Shown here: in pieces, positions 30,156-41,006 of the stretch
Layout of the letters: each line of letters starts with the position of its first letter
Position numbering within the stretch: position 1 is the stretch's first letter
DNA from: Pseudolabrys sp.
GTDB lineage: Bacteria > Pseudomonadota > Alphaproteobacteria > Rhizobiales > Xanthobacteraceae
DNA: 44,170 nucleotides
Direction: 5' to 3'
Assembly (NCBI GenBank): GCA_009694265.1
Contig: SHVM01000010.1
Location: forward strand, 1-44,170
Translations under genes and position numbers: made by a program
The notes under the pieces: generated by a model
The model's input: the letters and a program-made list of their open reading frames with translations, nothing else
The model's database searches: none
Told to the model about the DNA's origin: nothing

Positions 30156-30755
30156 TTACGTCTCCGCGCGGTAATCGCCCGACTTACCGCCAGTCTTTTC
30201 AAGCAGGCGAATGCCTTCGATGCGCATGCCCTTCTCGATCGCCTTGGCCATGTCATAGATGGTCAGGCACGCGATCGAGACCGCCATGAGCGCTTCCATC
30301 TCGACGCCGGTTTGCCCATTCACCTTCACCGTCGCTTGCACCAGGAAGCCAGGCAGCGAATGCTCCGGATTGATATCGATCTCGACCTTGGTGATCGGCA
30401 GCGGATGGCAGAGCGGGATCAGCCCGTGGGTACGCTTGGCCGCCATGATGCCGGCAAGCCGCGCGGCGCCCAGCACGTCGCCCTTCGTGGCATTGCCGGC
30501 GACCACGATGTCGAGCGTTTCCTTGCGCATGATCACGCGGCCTTCGGCGATGGCGAGCCGTTCGGTCGCATTCTTGGCGGAGACATCGACCATATGCGCT
30601 TGCCCGCGCCGGTCGATATGGGTGAGTTCGGCATTTGCGAGCAGCGGCGGGCGCTTGGTGCGCTTCGGCCGTTTGACAAGTCTCACGCGTTGCACGCGTT
30701 TCGCGGGTTTGGAATTTTTCTTTGCGCGCGCTGCGGTTTTTTTACGCTTGGCCAC
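30156..30755 (-). CDS. moaC: Cyclic pyranopterin monophosphate synthase MoaC, with basic N-terminal extension
   Basis: Forms cyclic pyranopterin monophosphate from the MoaA product, the first committed step of Mo-cofactor synthesis. The MoaC core runs from [18 protein letters not shown] to the end, with [17 protein letters not shown], the active-site KTGGKSGDY, and [20 protein letters not shown]. The protein has 199 residues against about 160 for the family. The first 38 or so are Lys/Arg-rich ([11 protein letters not shown], then [14 protein letters not shown]), low-complexity and probably disordered. GTG 30755 has GGAG at good spacing, supporting that start. It overlaps the end of trpC by 14 bp. 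Confidence 0.94.
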   Translation of the reverse strand: MAKRKKTAARAKKNSKPAKRVQRVRLVKRPKRTKRPPLLANAELTHIDRRGQAHMVDVSAKNATERLAIAEGRVIMRKETLDIVVAGNATKGDVLGAARLAGIMAAKRTHGLIPLCHPLPITKVEIDINPEHSLPGFLVQATVKVNGQTGVEMEALMAVSIACLTIYDMAKAIEKGMRIEGIRLLEKTGGKSGDYRAET

Positions 30756-31572
30756 TGGCTACTCCGTCGCGGTGCGGCGCGGCGCGCGCCAGAAGCGCGC
30801 GGGTCGCCGCCGTGACGTCGTCTTGCCGCATCAGGCTTTCGCCGACCAGGAAGGTTGAAATCCCGATCCGCGCGAGACGCGCCAGATCTGCCGGCGTATT
30901 GAGACCGCTTTCGGCAATCGCTATGCGCTCGCGCGGAATTTTTGGCGCCAGCCGCTCGCTCACCGCCAGCGAGGTCTCGAAGTTGCGCAGATCGCGGTTA
31001 TTGATGCCGATGAGACGCGACTTGAGTTTGAGCGCGCGCGCAAGCTCGTCGTCGTTATGAACTTCCAGCAGCACATCCATGCCGAAAGCGAAGGCCGCGT
31101 CCTCGATCGCCTTGGCCGCGGCATCGTCAACTGCCGCCATGATGATCAGAATGCAATCGGCGCCGAGCGCGCGCGATTCAACCACCTGATAGGGCTCGTA
31201 GATGAAATCCTTGCGCAGTGCGGGCAGGGCACTGGCGTTGCGTGCTTGTCCCAAAAATTCCGGCTGACCCTGGAACGAGGGCGCATCGGTCAAGACCGAC
31301 AAGCAGGTGGCGCCGCCGGCCTCATAGGCCTTGGCGAGTTGAGACGGATCGAAGTCAGAGCGGATCAGGCCCTTCGACGGGCTCGCTTTCTTGATCTCGG
31401 CAATCAGTGCAAAATTACCGCCCGCGATGCGGCGCTCGATCGCGGCGACAAAACCGCGCGGCGGCGTTGCCGCTTTGGCTTGCGCCTCAAGCACAGCCAG
31501 CGGGTGTGCGCGTTTCGCCACCGCTATCTCCTCGCGTTTGTATTTTTCGATCTTCGCGAGGATATCTGACAC
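30742..31572 (-). CDS. trpC: Indole-3-glycerol phosphate synthase
   Basis: Closes the indole ring in tryptophan synthesis, converting carboxyphenylaminodeoxyribulose phosphate to indole-3-glycerol phosphate. The 276-residue TIM barrel has [17 protein letters not shown] with the catalytic Lys, [29 protein letters not shown] with another catalytic Lys, [25 protein letters not shown], and [15 protein letters not shown]. It is not fused to trpF. It follows trpD with one base between stop and start, and its own end overlaps moaC. Confidence 0.97.
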   Translation of the reverse strand: MSDILAKIEKYKREEIAVAKRAHPLAVLEAQAKAATPPRGFVAAIERRIAGGNFALIAEIKKASPSKGLIRSDFDPSQLAKAYEAGGATCLSVLTDAPSFQGQPEFLGQARNASALPALRKDFIYEPYQVVESRALGADCILIIMAAVDDAAAKAIEDAAFAFGMDVLLEVHNDDELARALKLKSRLIGINNRDLRNFETSLAVSERLAPKIPRERIAIAESGLNTPADLARLARIGISTFLVGESLMRQDDVTAATRALLARAAPHRDGVASGQA

Positions 31573-31573
31573 G

Positions 31574-32599
31574 TCAGCTCTCCGCGACGTTCGATATCGC
31601 GATCAGCCGGTCGAGCCTGCCTTCGGCCTCGCCGCTGTCGATCGCCTTGGCCGCCAGCGCGGCGCCGTCCTTCAAATTCTTCGCCTTGCCGGCGACGATC
31701 AAGGCCGCCGCCGCGTTGAGGATCGCCACGTCGCGGAATGGGCCTTTTTTACCCTTGAGCACGTCGAGCAGCGCCTTGGCGTTTTGCTCCGCGTCGCCGC
31801 CCTTCAATGCTTCGGGCTTCACGCGCGGCAAGCCGGCGTCCTCGGGCGTGACTTCAAAGAGGCGGACCTTGCCGTTCTCCAGCGCGGCCACGCTGGTCGG
31901 ACCGGATGTGGTGATCTCATCAAGCCCGTCGGAGCCGTGCACCACCCAAACACATTCCGAGCCGAGATTGCCCAGCACCTGCGCCATTGGCTCGATCCAT
32001 TGTTTGGAAAACGCACCGATCATTTGCCGCTTGACGTTCGCCGGATTCGACAGCGGCCCGAGTAGATTGAAAATCGTGCGGGTGCCGAGTTCGACGCGGG
32101 TCGGTCCCACATTCTTCATGGCCGGGTGATGCGCGGGCGCGAACATGAAACCGATGCCGGCCTCGGCGATGCAACGGGCGACCTGGTCGAGGGTCAGATC
32201 AATCTTAACGCCGAGCGATTGCAGCACGTCGGCGGCGCCGGATTTCGACGATAGCGCGCGGTTACCGTGCTTGGCGACCGGCACGCCGGCGCCCGCCACG
32301 ATGAACGCAGCGCAAGTCGAGATATTGAACGAGCCGGAAGCATCGCCGCCGGTGCCCACCACATCGATGGCATCGGGCGGCGCTTTCACGCCCAGCATTT
32401 TGGCGCGCATGGTGGTCACCGCGCCGGTGATCTCGTCCACGGTTTCCCCGCGCACGCGCAGGCCCATCAGCAGCGCGCCCATCTGCGAAGGCGTCGCTTC
32501 TCCCGACATCATGCGGTCGAAGGCGTTGGCCGCTTCCGCGCGCGTGAGGCTGGCGCCGGTTGCGACCTTGGCGATGAGTGATTTGAAATCGTCGACCAT
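31574..32599 (-). CDS. trpD: Anthranilate phosphoribosyltransferase
   Basis: Transfers phosphoribosyl from PRPP to anthranilate. The protein has the TrpD PRPP-binding motif [40 protein letters not shown], and [17 protein letters not shown], with the N-terminal helical domain ending at MGLRVRGET. Start: ATG 32599 has GAGG nine bases upstream and gives [11 protein letters not shown] (341 residues). A GTG at 32614 overlapping the trpG stop as GTGA would add five residues and cannot be excluded. Confidence 0.96.
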   Translation of the reverse strand: MVDDFKSLIAKVATGASLTRAEAANAFDRMMSGEATPSQMGALLMGLRVRGETVDEITGAVTTMRAKMLGVKAPPDAIDVVGTGGDASGSFNISTCAAFIVAGAGVPVAKHGNRALSSKSGAADVLQSLGVKIDLTLDQVARCIAEAGIGFMFAPAHHPAMKNVGPTRVELGTRTIFNLLGPLSNPANVKRQMIGAFSKQWIEPMAQVLGNLGSECVWVVHGSDGLDEITTSGPTSVAALENGKVRLFEVTPEDAGLPRVKPEALKGGDAEQNAKALLDVLKGKKGPFRDVAILNAAAALIVAGKAKNLKDGAALAAKAIDSGEAEGRLDRLIAISNVAES

Positions 32600-32610
32600 G
32601 GCGTTGCGCC

Positions 32611-33249
32611 TCACCCGACCGCGTGTGCGGGCGATTTGCGCGCCGGCGCAGCACGCGACAGCCTTCCGCGCTGCGCATTCCAGGCGGTGGCGAGGTCGAG
32701 AAAATTCTTCAGCAGCAGATGACCGTGTTCGGAGGCGATGCTCTCGGGATGAAATTGCACGCCGTGCACGGCTAAGCTTTCGTGCATCAAACCCATCACG
32801 AGATGATCGCCGGTCTCGGCATTGGCGATCAGCTCAGCGGGCAGGCTGGTGCGCTCGACCACCAGCGAATGATAGCGCGTCGCTTTGAACGGCCCGTTGA
32901 TGCCGTGGAAGACACCTGATCCCGTATGTTGAATTTCGAAAACTTTGCCGTGGGCGGGCGTCGCGCGCACGACTTTGCCGCCGAACGCCTGTCCGATGGC
33001 CTGATGACCGAGGCAGACGCCGAGGATCGGAATGGTGCTGGCGGCCTTGCCGATCAGATCGAGACAGATGCCGGCTTCGTTCGGTGTGCAGGGGCCGGGC
33101 GAGAGCACGATGGCGTCCGGCTCTAATGCCATCACATCGGCCACTGAAATCTTGTCGTTGCGATGCACGACGACATCCGCCCCCAGCCCTCCCAAATAAT
33201 GGAACAGATTGAAGGTGAAGCTGTCGTAGTTATCGATCAGGACGATCAT
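32611..33249 (-). CDS. trpG: Anthranilate synthase glutamine amidotransferase component
   Basis: Supplies ammonia from glutamine to TrpE; a related enzyme can also serve aminodeoxychorismate synthase (PabA). The 212-residue class I amidotransferase starts [14 protein letters not shown] and has the oxyanion motif [12 protein letters not shown], the catalytic Cys79 in [10 protein letters not shown], and the His167/Glu169 pair in [10 protein letters not shown] 33249 gives the family N-terminus; the in-frame ORF extends to 33297, but the extra residues are not family-like. It is separate from trpE, whereas several Rhizobiales have a fused trpE(G). Confidence 0.95.
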   Translation of the reverse strand: MIVLIDNYDSFTFNLFHYLGGLGADVVVHRNDKISVADVMALEPDAIVLSPGPCTPNEAGICLDLIGKAASTIPILGVCLGHQAIGQAFGGKVVRATPAHGKVFEIQHTGSGVFHGINGPFKATRYHSLVVERTSLPAELIANAETGDHLVMGLMHESLAVHGVQFHPESIASEHGHLLLKNFLDLATAWNAQRGRLSRAAPARKSPAHAVG

Positions 33250-33317
33250 GTTTGCTTGCCCGCTCAAGGTCTTAAGACGAGCCCTGAGGGGGGTCAAGCA
33301 GCCCGATTTCAGGCTGG

Positions 33318-34835
33318 TTACTGCCCGCGCTTGGCGGCACTGGCGAAGCGGCGGGCCTCTTCGGCGGCGTGGAACAGGGCCTTCGCCTTATTGACGCATT
33401 CCTGCTGCTCGGCGTCCGGATTGCTGTCGGCGACGATGCCGGCGCCGGCCTGCACATACATGATGCCGTCCTTCACCAGCGCGGTGCGCAGCACGATGCA
33501 GGTGTCCATTTCGCCGGCAGCCGAAAAATAGCCGACGCAGCCGGCATAGAGCCCGCGCTTTTCCTTTTCCAGCTCGTCGATGATCTGCATGGCGCGCACT
33601 TTCGGCGCGCCCGACACCGTGCCGGCGGGAAATCCGGCGGCCAGCGCATCGAGCGCGTCGCAGTCGGGATTAAGCTTGCCCTCGACATTGGATACGATGT
33701 GCATCACGTGGCTGTAGCGCTCGACGAAGAACTGATCGGTGACGGTGACGCTGCCGATCTGCGCGACGCGTCCGACATCGTTGCGCCCGAGATCGAGCAG
33801 CATCAGATGCTCGGCGCGCTCCTTCGGATCGGCGAGCAATTCCTCTTCCAGCGCCTTGTCCTCGTGCGGCGTGAGCCCGCGCGGGCGTGTGCCGGCGATG
33901 GGGCGGATGGTGACGGTGTCGCCGCTCACTTTGACGAGAATTTCGGGGCTGGAACCGGCAACGGAAAATCCGCCGAAGTCGAGGAAATAGAGATAGGGCG
34001 ACGGGTTGGTCCGCCGCAGCGCGCGATAGAGCGTGAACGGCGGCAGCGTGAACGGCGCCTCGAAGCGTTGCGCCAGCACGATCTGGAATGCGTCGCCGGC
34101 GGCAATGTAGTCCTTGGCCTTGAGCACCATGGCCTTGTATTCGGCCGGTGTGGTGTTGGATTTGGGAGCAACGTCGAGCGGACCGGCGTCGACTTCGGCC
34201 AGCGACATATCGAGCGGGCGGTCCAGGCTCTCGACGATGCCCGACAGCCGTTCGGTCGCGCGAGTGAAGGCGGTCTTGGCGTCGACGCCGGCTTCCGTGC
34301 GCACCGGGGTCACAACGGTGATCGAATCCTTCACCGCATCGAACACGACGATGATGGTCGGCCGCACCAATATGGCATCGGCTATGCCGATCGGATCGGG
34401 ATTGGGCGGGGCTAACTCTTCCATCAGCCGCACCATGTCGTAGCCGAAATAGCCGAACACGCCGGCGGCCATCGGCGGCAGACTGTCGGGCAAGTCGATA
34501 CGGCTTTCCCTAATCAGCGCGCGCAGCGCCTTGAGCGGCGGCTCGGGGCAGGCAACGAAGGTATCGGGTTTGGTGCGCGCGGTACGGTTGACTTCGGCTT
34601 TCGCGCCTTTGGCGCGCCAGATCAGATCCGGCTCGATGCCGATGATGGAATGGCGGCCGCGCACCGCGCCGCCTTCCACCGACTCCAGCAGAAAGCTCAT
34701 CGGCCGCCCGCCGCCGAGCTTTAGAAATGCCGAGACCGGCGTCTCCAGGTCGGCGACCAGCGTGGTCCACACCACCTGCCCCTGACCGCGGCCGTAGCGT
34801 TCGGCAAATGCGCTTTGCGACGGCTCGATCTGCAT
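33318..34835 (-). CDS. trpE: Anthranilate synthase component I
   Basis: Makes anthranilate from chorismate, the first step of tryptophan synthesis. The 505-residue protein has the tryptophan feedback motif LLES followed ten residues later by Ser (SFLLESVEGG), GYFGYDMVRLMEEL, and the chorismate-binding core: AGDAFQIVLAQRF, IRPIAGTRPRG, LGRNDVGRVA, and GTVSGAPKVRAMQIIDELE. ATG 34835 starts MQIEPSQ. The in-frame ORF to 34895 includes a translated piece of a palindromic repeat and is not real. Only 80 bp, mostly repeat, separates it from ppiD, leaving no room for a Trp leader peptide. Confidence 0.96.
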   Translation of the reverse strand: MQIEPSQSAFAERYGRGQGQVVWTTLVADLETPVSAFLKLGGGRPMSFLLESVEGGAVRGRHSIIGIEPDLIWRAKGAKAEVNRTARTKPDTFVACPEPPLKALRALIRESRIDLPDSLPPMAAGVFGYFGYDMVRLMEELAPPNPDPIGIADAILVRPTIIVVFDAVKDSITVVTPVRTEAGVDAKTAFTRATERLSGIVESLDRPLDMSLAEVDAGPLDVAPKSNTTPAEYKAMVLKAKDYIAAGDAFQIVLAQRFEAPFTLPPFTLYRALRRTNPSPYLYFLDFGGFSVAGSSPEILVKVSGDTVTIRPIAGTRPRGLTPHEDKALEEELLADPKERAEHLMLLDLGRNDVGRVAQIGSVTVTDQFFVERYSHVMHIVSNVEGKLNPDCDALDALAAGFPAGTVSGAPKVRAMQIIDELEKEKRGLYAGCVGYFSAAGEMDTCIVLRTALVKDGIMYVQAGAGIVADSNPDAEQQECVNKAKALFHAAEEARRFASAAKRGQ

Positions 34836-34861
34836 GGCTTTTAGCTTGGGCTTAGAGTTGT

Positions 34862-34912
34862 TTGCGCATGATCTGATCCGAAAACCGGTTCCCATTTTTC
34901 GGGATCATGCGC
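34862..34912 (-). repeat. Palindromic hairpin repeat, copy 2 (between ppiD and trpE)
   Basis: The same element as at 10563-10612, in minus orientation, so again oriented with its GCGCATGATCCCG end next to the upstream gene, here ppiD. It begins three bases after the ppiD stop. The inner arms CCGAAAA / TTTTCGG and outer 10-bp arms are intact. It occupies most of the ppiD-trpE gap and could act as an RNA processing or stability element, or a weak terminator, between the two genes. Confidence 0.9.
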
Positions 34913-34915
34913 TTG

Positions 34916-36829
34916 CTATCGATTGGCGGTGCCGCCGCCGATGACCTGGTTCACCGCCGCCTGGTTGAGGGTGATACCGATTTCGTTTTCGAGCCGTCCG
35001 ATATATTCGCCGATGATGTCGTCGGCGAATGAGTTCTGCAACGTCTTCGACAATTGTTTGGCTTCCGGCGAGGCCGGGTCGAGCTTGGCATCGATCACGC
35101 CGGTCACACGGTAGACGAAACGCTGGGTCTGGCTTTCGCCTTCAATCGTGCCGGCCGCGTCTTTCGGCGTCTTGAACACGGCATCGACCGCCTTGACCGG
35201 GATGAAGCCGGAAGGCTTGCTGCGTTGCAGGTCGGATGCCGTCTGAACCTGGAGTCCATTCTCGCGTGCGAGCTGCGCCAGCGCGGCGCCGGTCTTGATC
35301 TTGCCGGCCATCTCGTCGGCTTTGGCCTGCAGACGCTTGCCGATCTCGTCGTCGCGCCAGCGCGCCGCCACCAGATCTTTCACTTCCTCGAGCGTGCGTT
35401 CGCGCGAGCGCGTGATCTCGGTGACGTCGTACCAGAGCAGGCCGTTACCCGGCAGTGGCAGTGCCTCGGTATCGACGCCGATATCGGTGGTGAAGGCGGC
35501 GTTGACCACATCGGGGGTCTTCGGCAGATCGACGACCGGCTTGCCATCCAGGCCGCGGCCGGCGCGATCGATAGCGTCGAAGGTGATGAACTTGAGGCCG
35601 AGCTTCTTGGCGACTTCCGCCAAAGTTGACCCGGCGGCGCGTTCATCCTCGATCTTGTCGCGCAGAACGCCGATCTCGGTCTTGGCGCGCGCTTCGGCGG
35701 TCTCGCGCTTGATCTGGGCCGCGACCTCCTCGTAGGTCTTCTGGCTGCCGGGCTCGATCTTGCCGACTTGCAACAGCACCGTTCCAAACTTGCCCTTGAC
35801 CGGCGCGCTGATGTCGCCGGATTTGAGCGCGAAGGCGGCATCGGAGACCGCCGGGTCGATGATGTCCGTCTTCGTCACCATGCCGACATCGGTATCGGAA
35901 TCCTTCAAGCCGCGCTCTTTCGCCAAATCGGCAAAGCTCATGCCCTTGGCGATGCGCTCGCGCGCAGCCGCGGCCTCTTCTTCATTGGGGAATACCATCT
36001 GGCGCAGCTCGCGGCGATCCGGCGCGCCGTAGCTGGTTTTGTTTTTCTCGTAATAAGCCTTGGCGTCGGCGTCAGGCACGGTATCCGGCTTGGCGATCTC
36101 GGCCGGCGACAGGGAGAGCAGCGTGACTTTGCGATATTCCGGCGCGCGGAACAAAACCTTGCGCTCTTCGAAATATGTGACGAGAGCCTCCGGCACCGGC
36201 GCCGCAAGGTTGCCGGCCTGCGCGGCGGTCAGTGCCAAATATTCGATGCTGCGTTTCTCATTTTGAAACTGATTGATGGCCGCCATCGCAGCGGACGGCA
36301 CGGTTAATTCGCCACTGACGCTATGCGCGATCTGCCGGCGCAACAGCACGTTGCGCTGCTCTGCGACATAACGGCTTTCAGTGTAACCGGCCTGCCGGAT
36401 GACCTGCTCGAAGCGCTGCTGGTCGAACTGGCCGTTGGGCCCGAGGAAGTTCAGATCGCTGGTGATGCGTTGCGCGATATCGGCGTCGGCAAGGCCGAGG
36501 CGAAGCTTTTTGGCCTGCTCGTCGAGCGCCGCCTCCGCGACCATCTGACCGAGCAGTTGCCGGTCGAGGCCAAGCGTGCGCGCCTGGTCGGGCGAGATCG
36601 GCCGGCCGAGGCGGCGGCTGATCTGTTGCAGGTGGTCGGTGTAATACTGGCGGAACTGCTCGATCGATATTTCCTTGCCACCGATCTTGGCCACCGAATT
36701 GGCGCCGAAGCCGCGGAAAATGTCGCCGATGCCCCAGATCGCGAAACTGACGATCAGTAAGCCCATGATCACCATCAAAACGGCCTTGCCGAGCCAATTC
36801 GAGGAGGCCTTGTGGATACCGCGGAGCAT
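34916..36829 (-). CDS. ppiD: Membrane-anchored periplasmic chaperone / peptidyl-prolyl isomerase PpiD
   Basis: Inner-membrane-anchored folding helper that meets proteins leaving the Sec translocon. The 637-residue protein starts with a cytoplasmic stub and one membrane helix (about residues 15-34, AVLMVIMGLLIVSFAIWGIG). A SurA-like chaperone domain follows (VAKIGGKEISIEQFRQYYTD; ITSDLNFLGPNGQFDQQRFE). A parvulin-type domain lies at about 265-360 (RRELRQMVFPNEEEAAAARE, then FADLAKERGLKDSDTDVGMV), and a second helical segment closes the protein. The parvulin domain looks degenerate, as usual for PpiD, so isomerase activity is uncertain. It is divergent from tpiA. Confidence 0.92.
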   Translation of the reverse strand: MLRGIHKASSNWLGKAVLMVIMGLLIVSFAIWGIGDIFRGFGANSVAKIGGKEISIEQFRQYYTDHLQQISRRLGRPISPDQARTLGLDRQLLGQMVAEAALDEQAKKLRLGLADADIAQRITSDLNFLGPNGQFDQQRFEQVIRQAGYTESRYVAEQRNVLLRRQIAHSVSGELTVPSAAMAAINQFQNEKRSIEYLALTAAQAGNLAAPVPEALVTYFEERKVLFRAPEYRKVTLLSLSPAEIAKPDTVPDADAKAYYEKNKTSYGAPDRRELRQMVFPNEEEAAAARERIAKGMSFADLAKERGLKDSDTDVGMVTKTDIIDPAVSDAAFALKSGDISAPVKGKFGTVLLQVGKIEPGSQKTYEEVAAQIKRETAEARAKTEIGVLRDKIEDERAAGSTLAEVAKKLGLKFITFDAIDRAGRGLDGKPVVDLPKTPDVVNAAFTTDIGVDTEALPLPGNGLLWYDVTEITRSRERTLEEVKDLVAARWRDDEIGKRLQAKADEMAGKIKTGAALAQLARENGLQVQTASDLQRSKPSGFIPVKAVDAVFKTPKDAAGTIEGESQTQRFVYRVTGVIDAKLDPASPEAKQLSKTLQNSFADDIIGEYIGRLENEIGITLNQAAVNQVIGGGTANR

Positions 36830-36883
36830 GGGCTGCGTTCTTCCCGGCTGACAGTGACGCTTGAATGAAGGGCTGGCCGCGAC

Positions 36884-36912
36884 CTTATAGGGAGCAGACC
36901 AACTCCTTGCAA
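36884..36912 (-). promoter_or_regulatory. Predicted ppiD promoter
   Basis: On the minus strand TTGCAA (36912-36907) is followed after 17 bp by TATAAG (36889-36884), then about 55 bp to the ppiD ATG. Both hexamers fit sigma-70 consensus well. The -35 hexamer is self-complementary and also fits the divergent tpiA promoter. Confidence 0.5.
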
Positions 36913-36935
36913 CTCAAGAAGGATCGGCTTTAAAC
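36907..36935 (+). promoter_or_regulatory. Predicted tpiA promoter sharing its -35 with ppiD
   Basis: TTGCAA (36907-36912), 17 bp, TTAAAC (36930-36935) on the plus strand, about 60 bp before the tpiA ATG. The -10 is weak (three of six consensus bases). Because TTGCAA equals its own reverse complement, this is the same hexamer used for ppiD on the other strand, so the two promoters would be mutually exclusive. Confidence 0.35.
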
Positions 36936-36995
36936 CCGGCCCGCTCTGGCGTGGGCCGAGCGGGTCTGATAACCGCAGCGGAAAGGGACCATAGC

Positions 36996-37739
36996 ATGGC
37001 GGCCAATCCGCGCCCGCTGGTCGCGGGCAACTGGAAAATGAACGGGCTTGCCGCCTCTGTGGGCGAGCTGGCCAAGATCATCAAGGGTGCATCCGGCATT
37101 GCCGCCGATCTCATGGTGTGCCCGCCGGCCACCTTTATTGCGAGTTTCGTTCACGCCGCTCGCGGCTCTACCGTGACCATCGGCGGGCAGGATTGTCATG
37201 CCGAGCCATCGGGCGCCCATACCGGCGATGTCGCCGCCGAGATGCTCAAGGATGCCGGCGCGGTAAGCGTGATCGTCGGCCACTCCGAACGCCGCACCGA
37301 TCATCACGAGACCGACGCGCAGGTGCACGCCAAGGCGATGGCCGCGCGGCGGGCGGGATTGACGGCCATTGTCTGCGTCGGCGAGCAGCGCGCCGAGCGC
37401 GAAGCGGGCAAGACCCTCGATATCGTCGGCCGCCAGCTCGACGGCTCGCTGCCCGATGGCGCCGGCGAACTGGTCATCGCTTATGAACCGGTCTGGGCGA
37501 TCGGCACCGGCCTGACGCCGACAGCGGCCGACGTGGGCCAAGTCCATGCCTTCATCCGCAAGTGCCTGGGCGAGCGCTACGGCGTCGCAGGCGGCAGCCT
37601 TCGCATCCTGTATGGCGGATCGGTCAAGCCTTCCAATGCCAAGGAGTTGCTCACCATCGTTAATGTGAATGGCGCGCTGGTCGGCGGCGCCAGCCTGAAA
37701 GCCGAGGATTTCCTCGGTATTGCGGGGGTTTACCGCTAA
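36996..37739 (+). CDS. tpiA: Triosephosphate isomerase
   Basis: Interconverts dihydroxyacetone phosphate and glyceraldehyde 3-phosphate in glycolysis and gluconeogenesis. The 247-residue TIM barrel has the substrate Lys14 in GNWKMNG, the electrophile His96 in VIVGHSERR, the catalytic Glu164 in [12 protein letters not shown], and the phosphate loop [14 protein letters not shown] 36996 is preceded by GAAAGGGA. The in-frame ORF upstream to 36951 lies in the promoter region. secG follows after about 125 bp. Confidence 0.97.
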   Translation: MAANPRPLVAGNWKMNGLAASVGELAKIIKGASGIAADLMVCPPATFIASFVHAARGSTVTIGGQDCHAEPSGAHTGDVAAEMLKDAGAVSVIVGHSERRTDHHETDAQVHAKAMAARRAGLTAIVCVGEQRAEREAGKTLDIVGRQLDGSLPDGAGELVIAYEPVWAIGTGLTPTAADVGQVHAFIRKCLGERYGVAGGSLRILYGGSVKPSNAKELLTIVNVNGALVGGASLKAEDFLGIAGVYR

Positions 37740-37865
37740 CCATCGCGAGGGTGGAAAAGCGCCGGACGATGGTGTAGAGACCGCGGCGAATTCCTATATT
37801 GACGGCTGAGCGCCGCCTGGGCGGTTCGCCTGGAACGACTTGTGTATGGAACGGATTTTGGCCGC

Positions 37866-38261
37866 ATGCAGCACGTGATCATTGTCATCCATCTGATGCT
37901 GGTGCTCGCCTTGATTGGCGTCGTGCTGCTGCAACGCTCCGAAGGCGGCGGGCTCGGCATTGGCGGCGGTGGCGGCGGCGGCGGTTTCATGTCCAGCCGC
38001 GGCACGTCCAACCTGCTCACGCGCGCGACCGCGATCCTCGCCGGCCTGTTCTTCGTGACCAGCCTGGTGCTCTCGATCCTGGCCAGCGTCAGCCGCAAAC
38101 CGACATCGATTATCCAGGGCGGCCAGAGCGGGCCCGTCGCGCCCGGTGCGCCGGCGCCGCTCGGCGGCAGCGATGGCGGCGGGCTGCTCAAACAATTGCA
38201 GGGCGCCCCCGCGGCGCCGCCGGCCACCCCATCGGGGCCGCAGGCACCGCAGTCGAGATAA
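37866..38261 (+). CDS. secG: Preprotein translocase subunit SecG
   Basis: Small inner-membrane subunit of SecYEG that helps protein export. The 131-residue protein has two membrane helices (VIIVIHLMLVLALIGVVLLQ and ATAILAGLFFVTSLVLSILA) flanking the SecG loop QRSEGGGLGIGGGGGGGGFM. A Pro/Ala/Gly-rich C-terminal tail of about 55 residues follows, usual for alphaproteobacterial SecG. ATG 37866 gives MQHVIIVIH; an in-frame GTG at 37842 is less likely. A hairpin with weak T-run lies just after the stop. Confidence 0.92.
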   Translation: MQHVIIVIHLMLVLALIGVVLLQRSEGGGLGIGGGGGGGGFMSSRGTSNLLTRATAILAGLFFVTSLVLSILASVSRKPTSIIQGGQSGPVAPGAPAPLGGSDGGGLLKQLQGAPAAPPATPSGPQAPQSR

Positions 38262-38272
38262 ACTTACAGGGA

Positions 38273-38300
38273 GGGCCGGGAAACCGGCCCTTCGGCGTTT
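38273..38300 (+). terminator. Probable terminator after secG
   Basis: GGGCCGG (38273-38279) and CCGGCCC (38284-38290) form a perfect 7-bp GC stem with a GAAA tetraloop, 11 bp after the secG stop, followed by TTCGGCGTTT. The T-run is interrupted, so termination may be partial. It separates tpiA-secG from pyrG. Confidence 0.6.
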
Positions 38301-38309
38301 AGGGACTAG

Positions 38310-40097
<1,788 letters not shown>

Positions 40098-40100
40098 TTT

Positions 40101-40907
40101 TTGGTCCGCGGTCTCGATCATATCGCTCATGCCGTGCACCATCTCGACGCGGCGGCGGAGCTCTACGCCCGCCTCGGCTTCACCGTCGGCGCGCGCAACA
40201 AACATCCGTGGGGTACGCATAACCGCATCGTGCAGCTGCCGGGTTTTTTCATCGAGCTGCTAACGCTGGCCGAACCGAATAAATTGGGCAGCGATGGATT
40301 TTCCAAATTGTTCGGCGCCTATACCGGAGAATTCCTGACGCGCGGCGAAGGGCTGGCGCTGCTGCTTCTGGAGTCGCGCGATGCGCGCGCCGATGAAGTG
40401 GCGTTCCGCGCGGCCGGGATCGCGGCCTCGGCGGGGATGAAGTTCGAGCGCGAGGCCAAGCGGCCGGACGGCTCGCCGGTGAAAGTCGGCTTCTCGCTCG
40501 CGTTTGCCGAGGACCGGCTCACGCGCGATATTCATTTCGCCACATGCCAGCAGCATTTTCCGGAAAATTTCTGGAATCCGGCGTTCCAGCAACACGCCAA
40601 CGGCGTCACGGGAATTGCCGGCGTCGTGCTGGTGACAGATGAACCGACCCGGCATCGCGAATTTCAGCTGGCCTTTAGCGGCGCCGATCGCGCCCGCGAC
40701 AGTGGCGACGGATTCATCATCGACTTGCCGCGTGGGGTCATCGACGTGATGACGCCGGCGGCGTTCGTCCGCCGCTTCGGGTTGCCCGCGCCCGGCACCA
40801 CGCGCGGCGCACGGCTGGCGGCCCTGCGGTTTACGGTCAGCGATAAGGCTGTTGCTGGCATTCATGCAGCCATGGGCGCTGTTCTGGTATTTGAACCCGG
40901 CGCATGA
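40101..40907 (+). CDS. VOC-family / glyoxalase-like protein
   Basis: 268-residue cytoplasmic protein of the vicinal oxygen chelate superfamily, of the glyoxalase-like type with GLDHIAHAVHHLDAAAELYA, LGFTVGARNKHPWGTHNRIV and FFIELLTLAEP in the first half. HFATCQQHFPENFWNPAFQQ starts the second half. Substrate is unknown. The start appears to be TTG 40101, three bases after the pyrG stop, with no clear ribosome site, so translation probably depends on coupling to pyrG. Its last codons and TGA (40905-40907) lie in copy 3 of the palindromic repeat. It sits between pyrG and kdsA, as I recall from relatives. Confidence 0.85.
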   Translation: MVRGLDHIAHAVHHLDAAAELYARLGFTVGARNKHPWGTHNRIVQLPGFFIELLTLAEPNKLGSDGFSKLFGAYTGEFLTRGEGLALLLLESRDARADEVAFRAAGIAASAGMKFEREAKRPDGSPVKVGFSLAFAEDRLTRDIHFATCQQHFPENFWNPAFQQHANGVTGIAGVVLVTDEPTRHREFQLAFSGADRARDSGDGFIIDLPRGVIDVMTPAAFVRRFGLPAPGTTRGARLAALRFTVSDKAVAGIHAAMGAVLVFEPGA

Positions 40908-40950
40908 TCCCGAAAAGTGGGAACCGGTTTTCGGACAAGATCATGCGCAA
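40900..40950 (+). repeat. Palindromic hairpin repeat, copy 3 (VOC gene / kdsA)
   Basis: An intact copy of the 51-bp element with perfect 10-bp outer arms and 7-bp inner arms. It provides the last codon (GCA) and the TGA of the VOC-family gene. On its far side the repeat is in frame with kdsA, creating a false upstream extension that would translate as [11 protein letters not shown]. Confidence 0.92.
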
Positions 40951-41006
40951 GTAAGTTGACCGGGGGCTTTCCCCGTTTCATGGTCGCGCCGCGAGGACAA
41001 AGTATC

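Noticed and set aside
30259-30858. Long plus-strand open frames opposite moaC, trpC, gltX and other minus-strand genes
   Set aside because: These are antisense shadow frames of high-GC genes; none shows family motifs or a plausible start site.
34836-34915. Tryptophan attenuator or leader peptide before trpE
   Set aside because: The gap is only 80 bp, almost all of it is the palindromic repeat, and no Trp-rich short ORF is present.
37950-37985. GGC repeat tract in secG as an unstable microsatellite
   Set aside because: The glycine run is part of the normal SecG loop and is coding; there is no sign of a frameshift.
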